18,897 nucleotides of DNA from positions 1-18,897 of the forward strand of contig NZ_CALHVN010000016.1 in the NCBI RefSeq assembly GCF_938039245.1, given 5' to 3'. The translations under genes were made by a program, and so were the position numbers. Shown here in pieces: positions 15,271 through 18,897 of this stretch; position 1 is the first letter of the stretch, and each line of letters starts with the position of its first letter. This DNA is from an uncultured Campylobacter sp. GTDB taxonomy: Bacteria; Campylobacterota; Campylobacteria; Campylobacterales; Campylobacteraceae. Under the pieces are notes generated by a model. It was given only the letters and a program-made list of their open reading frames with translations. It did not search any database and was not told the DNA's origin.

Positions 15271-15332
15271 TAGCGACAGTATTCTGTAAAGATACCCAAA
15301 AACTCAAGAAAAACATTAAAAAGGAGTCCTTA

Positions 15333-18300
15333 ATGGCAGTAACACAAGCGCAAGTCGCGCAACTTTACGTAGCGTTATTTAACCGCGCTCCCGAGGGAGA
15401 CGGCTTTAACGCATGGGTTAGAGCTGGAGCGAATAAAACGCAAGCTCAAATAGCGCAAGAGATGCTAAATTCCGATGCAGCTAGATCCTACTATAACGGC
15501 AGAATCAATCAAGATAAAGATTTTGTCGAAATGCTTTATAAAAATATCCTAGGCAAGGATTACTCGCAAGACCCAAGCGGTATCGACGCATGGGTTAGAC
15601 ACATCCAAGCCGGCAACTCAAGAGGCGACACTATCGTAAAATTATTTGAGGTGGCTACTTCGGCGGCGGCTAGAGCGGCTGACCCGGTTGCTGCGGCGAC
15701 TTTTGCAAATAAAACCGAAATTTCAGCCTACATGGCGCAAAAAATTTCTCAAATAGCTCAAGATAATAGCGGCAATTACGATTACACTCCTTTCCAAGAG
15801 ATTATCAGAACTACGAACGCTACGAATTTAACCGAGCAAAAAGCTAGAGTAGATCAGCTGGCAAACACCGCTTATCACACTCTAACTACCGGCGAGGATA
15901 CCGTAAACGGCACTACGAAGGCAGATGTCATTAACGGCGTTATAAGCTCGGTAGTTTCTCAAAATACGTTTAATCCTGAAGATAAGATCGACGGCGGTTC
16001 TGGCGAAGATACGCTAAATGCGGATATGACTACAAATTTTAACGGATTTTCCGGCGGATATTTGAGAAACGTAGAAAATCTAAATTTAACTAACAATAGC
16101 GGCACTAGAAAGGTATTTAACGCTGAGGGCGTAGAAGGCTTAAGAAAAGTAAATATCGGCGGAGATAGCGCGACTAGAGTTATAAATTTAGCCAACATCG
16201 TTGATCTAAGCGCCGCAAACGTAAAATCAGGCGATATACTTCTTACCTACAACCCTGCTATAATCGCAGGCTCTAACGACGAGCAAAATCTTACTTTAGA
16301 CAACGTAGGCGCAGCTACCGCCGAGGGTATGATGTCAAATTCTATTGTTACAACATTTAGCGGCATCGAAAAGCTAAACATTACTACTAAAGGCTCTGCA
16401 AGCTATATAAGCGGCGTTAACAATAAAAATATAGTCGTAAAAGGCGATGCGGCTCTAGATATAGCTCTAGCAGGTACTAAAGCCGCACCTAACGGTGTTA
16501 CTACAAATTTTGACGCATCAGCCTTAAATGCAAACCTATCGGCTGATTTAGTAGGCGGATATACTACTTTAGAGGATGTAAAAGGCGGTAAAGGCAACGA
16601 TACCTTCAAGGCTAATATCAATAGCGCAAGCGTAGGCATATTTAAAGTAAATGGTGGCGACGGCAACGATACTCTCGAATTTAACGATTTGGATGGTGGA
16701 CTTAACACTGCTAGAAAACTAGAAAGTACTTCTATTGAGAATTTAATATTTAAAAATTCTGAGATAACAACTAGCGTTCCTGCTGTTTTAGACCTTGAGA
16801 AATCTCCGGATGTAACAAGCTTAACAGTGGGCTTGAAAGATACGATGAGCAATAAAAGTTTGAACGTCATAAATTCAGCTAATCTTAAAACCCTTAATGT
16901 TTTAACAAGTACTGGAGCAGGTAATAAAATTACTATAGACACTGCAAATTTAAACGCCGTCAACTACACTAACGAAATTGATACGGATAGTAAGCTAGTT
17001 AGCGTTACGGCAGCTAATGCTACAAAACTAGACGTAAGCTTAAAAGGTATTATCTCTGGAACGGGTACGATAAAAGCAGATAAAGCTACCGCTCTTACGC
17101 TTACTATGGATTCAAAAGACGTCGGCGGTAAAAATTTAAGCTTTGATGCGCCGTTAGCTACAACTATGAAAGTAACTACGACACAAGCAGACAGCGTATT
17201 TGATTCCACAGCAAATAAGCTAAAAACCCTTAAGACATTGGATGTAACCACTGCAGGTAAGTTTAAGCTAAGCAATACCGCTACCGAAGATAACTTTGCG
17301 ACTCTTTCGACTATAAATTTAAAGGGTACTAACGAAAAGTCATCTGCTACCGTAGTTGCAGGTATTCAGTCCTCAGATAATGCTCACAGAAGTACGTCTA
17401 TTCAGGATATAAATTTAACGGCTGATCATCTGCAAGCTACTATAGAGGCTCATAACTATCAGTCCTTACATGCTACTCTAAATACTCAAGGAACCATCAA
17501 CGTGTCACTAAATAACGATACTCGCGGCGAGGTTGAGATAGATACTAGTAATGCGGGAACTTTAAATATCGAAAACAATAGCGCAAATATCCAGCACTTG
17601 AAACTATCATCTACTCTTGACTATACCGATGCGACTGATAGCGTGATCGTAAAAGGCGGTACGGCGCATAAGGTAACTATCGGAAATATAGCTGCAAACA
17701 AAATAGATATAGATCTCGGTCAAACCCTTGGAGTGACATCGTTTGTTGACAATGGTCCAGCTTGGTTAACTGCAAATGATATAAAGCTGAAAATTTCTTA
17801 TATAACGGGAACAAACGAGGCTCCTATAGATCTAAGAATAGCTGGCGGTAGAGATTTTAAAGCAGACATTACAGGTTCGGTAAAAAATGATACTATCAAT
17901 ATAACAAAAACAAATAGTATAGTCGGTGTCGAAAATATTAAAGTTAGCGGCGATCTTGGAGCCGGATATGACGAGTACACTCTAAATACTAGCAATACCG
18001 GCGATAGCCTAAGAACCATTGATTTAAGCGGTCTTAGAAATGTAGAAAAAGGTACTATAACCTTAGATGCTCTTAACGCGAAAAATTTGATCTCTCTTAA
18101 AGCTACCGGTGGCGAAGATACCGTTACTTTGCGGGATAATATGCTTTCGGAGACTACTATTAGAAATCTAGATATAGATCTCGGCGCAGGCGATGATAAG
18201 ATTACATTCGGTACTCTAACTGCGAGTAAAACCATTACCGTAAAAGGCGGAGCGGGCGGCGACGAATTCGTTGTAACTAATGCAAAGACCGATGCTGACG

Positions 18301-18626
18301 CTAGCAAATATGTAGTAATTAGCGATGCTTCTAGTGGCGATAAGATTAAATTTGGATCGGTTAGCGGTATCCAGAAAATAGCTGATAGCGTAGTAAGAGA
18401 CAAAACTACTCTTAAAGAAGCTATTAATGCTGTCTTATCCACGCACGATGAAGCCGGTAAGGTATATTACTTCACTTACGGCAACGACACCTATGTAGTT
18501 CATAATGCTGCTACTAGTTCTAATGCGCTAACTACTGATGACCACCTTGTAAAGCTAGCTGGCGTCAGAGCGGATGATATCATAGCTACATATGATACCA
18601 CTCAAGGAACATTGAATATCAACTGA
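15333..18626 (+). CDS. S-layer-RTX protein, paralogue 3 (type I secreted)
   Basis: This is a 1097-residue member of the same family, the largest in the window, directly downstream of sapF and in the same direction. Residues 1-178 match the other paralogues (two DUF4214-like modules; NILGKDYSQDPSGIDAWVRH is identical to paralogue 2), but the DNA differs at many synonymous sites. The middle is largely different in sequence and rich in Asn, Thr, Leu and Ser with a beta-repeat look. RTX motifs are GGSGEDTL, GGKGNDTFK, GGDGNDTLEF, GAGDDKITF and GGAGGDEFVV. The C-terminal block (KIKFG, YYFTYGNDTYVV, LVKLAG, TLNIN) is the likely secretion signal. It has no signal peptide and I see no cysteine. A strong AAGGAG site fixes the ATG, and a good terminator follows. 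Which paralogue builds the S-layer lattice cannot be told. Confidence 0.85.
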   Translation: MAVTQAQVAQLYVALFNRAPEGDGFNAWVRAGANKTQAQIAQEMLNSDAARSYYNGRINQDKDFVEMLYKNILGKDYSQDPSGIDAWVRHIQAGNSRGDTIVKLFEVATSAAARAADPVAAATFANKTEISAYMAQKISQIAQDNSGNYDYTPFQEIIRTTNATNLTEQKARVDQLANTAYHTLTTGEDTVNGTTKADVINGVISSVVSQNTFNPEDKIDGGSGEDTLNADMTTNFNGFSGGYLRNVENLNLTNNSGTRKVFNAEGVEGLRKVNIGGDSATRVINLANIVDLSAANVKSGDILLTYNPAIIAGSNDEQNLTLDNVGAATAEGMMSNSIVTTFSGIEKLNITTKGSASYISGVNNKNIVVKGDAALDIALAGTKAAPNGVTTNFDASALNANLSADLVGGYTTLEDVKGGKGNDTFKANINSASVGIFKVNGGDGNDTLEFNDLDGGLNTARKLESTSIENLIFKNSEITTSVPAVLDLEKSPDVTSLTVGLKDTMSNKSLNVINSANLKTLNVLTSTGAGNKITIDTANLNAVNYTNEIDTDSKLVSVTAANATKLDVSLKGIISGTGTIKADKATALTLTMDSKDVGGKNLSFDAPLATTMKVTTTQADSVFDSTANKLKTLKTLDVTTAGKFKLSNTATEDNFATLSTINLKGTNEKSSATVVAGIQSSDNAHRSTSIQDINLTADHLQATIEAHNYQSLHATLNTQGTINVSLNNDTRGEVEIDTSNAGTLNIENNSANIQHLKLSSTLDYTDATDSVIVKGGTAHKVTIGNIAANKIDIDLGQTLGVTSFVDNGPAWLTANDIKLKISYITGTNEAPIDLRIAGGRDFKADITGSVKNDTINITKTNSIVGVENIKVSGDLGAGYDEYTLNTSNTGDSLRTIDLSGLRNVEKGTITLDALNAKNLISLKATGGEDTVTLRDNMLSETTIRNLDIDLGAGDDKITFGTLTASKTITVKGGAGGDEFVVTNAKTDADASKYVVISDASSGDKIKFGSVSGIQKIADSVVRDKTTLKEAINAVLSTHDEAGKVYYFTYGNDTYVVHNAATSSNALTTDDHLVKLAGVRADDIIATYDTTQGTLNIN

Positions 18627-18645
18627 TATTATTTTCGCTATATTC

Positions 18646-18673
18646 ATCTCCCGACTTATCTCGGGAGATTTTT
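18646..18673 (+). terminator. Intrinsic terminator after S-layer paralogue 3
   Basis: A perfect 9-bp stem, ATCTCCCGA (18646-18654) with TCGGGAGAT (18661-18669), closes a 6-base loop and is followed by TTTTCTCTTTT. It lies 20 bases after the stop codon. Confidence 0.9.
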
Positions 18674-18781
18674 CTCTTTTGATTTAGTCTTAAATTTTGC
18701 TATTTTACATTATAGTCTTAGTAATCTAACCCAACTCCACTAGTTTTTACTCTACCTTTAAACAAATTTTATTTTTTATGC

Positions 18782-18787
18782 TATAAT
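18782..18787 (+). promoter_or_regulatory. -10 box (TATAAT) and ribosome site of S-layer paralogue 4
   Basis: TATGCTATAATTGC follows a T-rich run and lies about 55 bases before the start at 18843. AAAGGAGT (18829-18836) is the Shine-Dalgarno. The spacing and sequence mirror those of paralogue 3. Confidence 0.65.
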
Positions 18788-18842
18788 TGCACCCAATCTA
18801 TAAAAAATATTTAAATTTAATCACAATTAAAGGAGTCCCTAA

Positions 18843-18897
18843 ATGGCAGTAACTCAAGCGCAAGTAGCTCAGCTCTACGTAGCGTTGTTTAATAGAG
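18843..18897 (+). CDS. S-layer-RTX protein, paralogue 4, 5' end only
   Basis: Only 18 codons are visible before the window ends. They read MAVTQAQVAQLYVALFNR, the same opening as paralogue 3 and nearly the same as the other two. With the promoter and ribosome site in place, this is the start of a fourth family member transcribed independently after the paralogue 3 terminator. Its length and central domain are unknown. Confidence 0.8.
   Translation, partial: MAVTQAQVAQLYVALFNR

Noticed and set aside
9566..15332. Site-specific invertase or recombinase gene for an S-layer switch
   Set aside because: No serine or tyrosine recombinase is encoded in the window; the only related signal is the catalytically degenerate transposase-like domain in SapC.
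1..18897. CRISPR arrays, tRNA or rRNA genes, complete insertion sequences
   Set aside because: No regularly spaced repeats, cloverleaf-like sequences, rRNA stretches or IS terminal repeats with a transposase were seen on either strand.

Overview
The window looks like a chromosomal segment of a Campylobacter of the oral, S-layer-bearing group (C. rectus / C. showae-like). The reasons are an S-layer export locus homologous to C. fetus sapCDEF, several paralogous S-layer/RTX proteins, AT-rich TATAAT-type promoters, a moderate GC content (judged by eye), and AAATTT words packed into the non-coding DNA. The species is inferred, not proven.

Left part (1-3874): the 3' part of a glutamate racemase gene (murI, + strand) with an unusual hydrophilic insert. 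Next, on the - strand, come an M48-family zinc metalloprotease lipoprotein and a short-form SbmA/BacA-like inner-membrane transporter. The gaps (692-1041, 1849-2375, 3450-3874) hold no convincing gene, but they are rich in AAATTT and in small GC-rich dyads.

Middle and right part (3875-18897): an S-layer/type I secretion island. Two tandem S-layer-RTX paralogues (939 and 899 aa) read leftward. A divergent control region (9566-9820) separates them from a rightward sapC-sapD-sapE-sapF operon with overlapping or abutting genes. A third paralogue (1097 aa) follows, and a fourth begins at the right edge. SapD (ABC ATPase), SapE (membrane fusion protein) and SapF (TolC-like outer membrane protein) form a complete type I secretion system. 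The S-layer-RTX proteins, which have no signal peptide, a conserved DUF4214-like N-terminus, RTX nonapeptides and a shared C-terminal block, are its evident substrates. Each paralogue has its own TATAAT promoter and Shine-Dalgarno sequence.

The most interesting points are these. (1) The first 140 residues of SapC look like a REP-associated (Y1/IS200-type) tyrosine transposase domain whose catalytic His-x-His has become Ser-x-Ser, suggesting a domesticated nucleic-acid-binding domain at the head of an S-layer export operon. (2) sapCDEF is flanked by oppositely oriented S-layer gene starts, as in the invertible C. fetus sap element, yet each copy has its own promoter and the flanking 5' ends have diverged. 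(3) The second S-layer protein carries four consecutive 18-residue repeats that are mostly absent from its neighbour. (4) MurI carries a repeat-containing insert.
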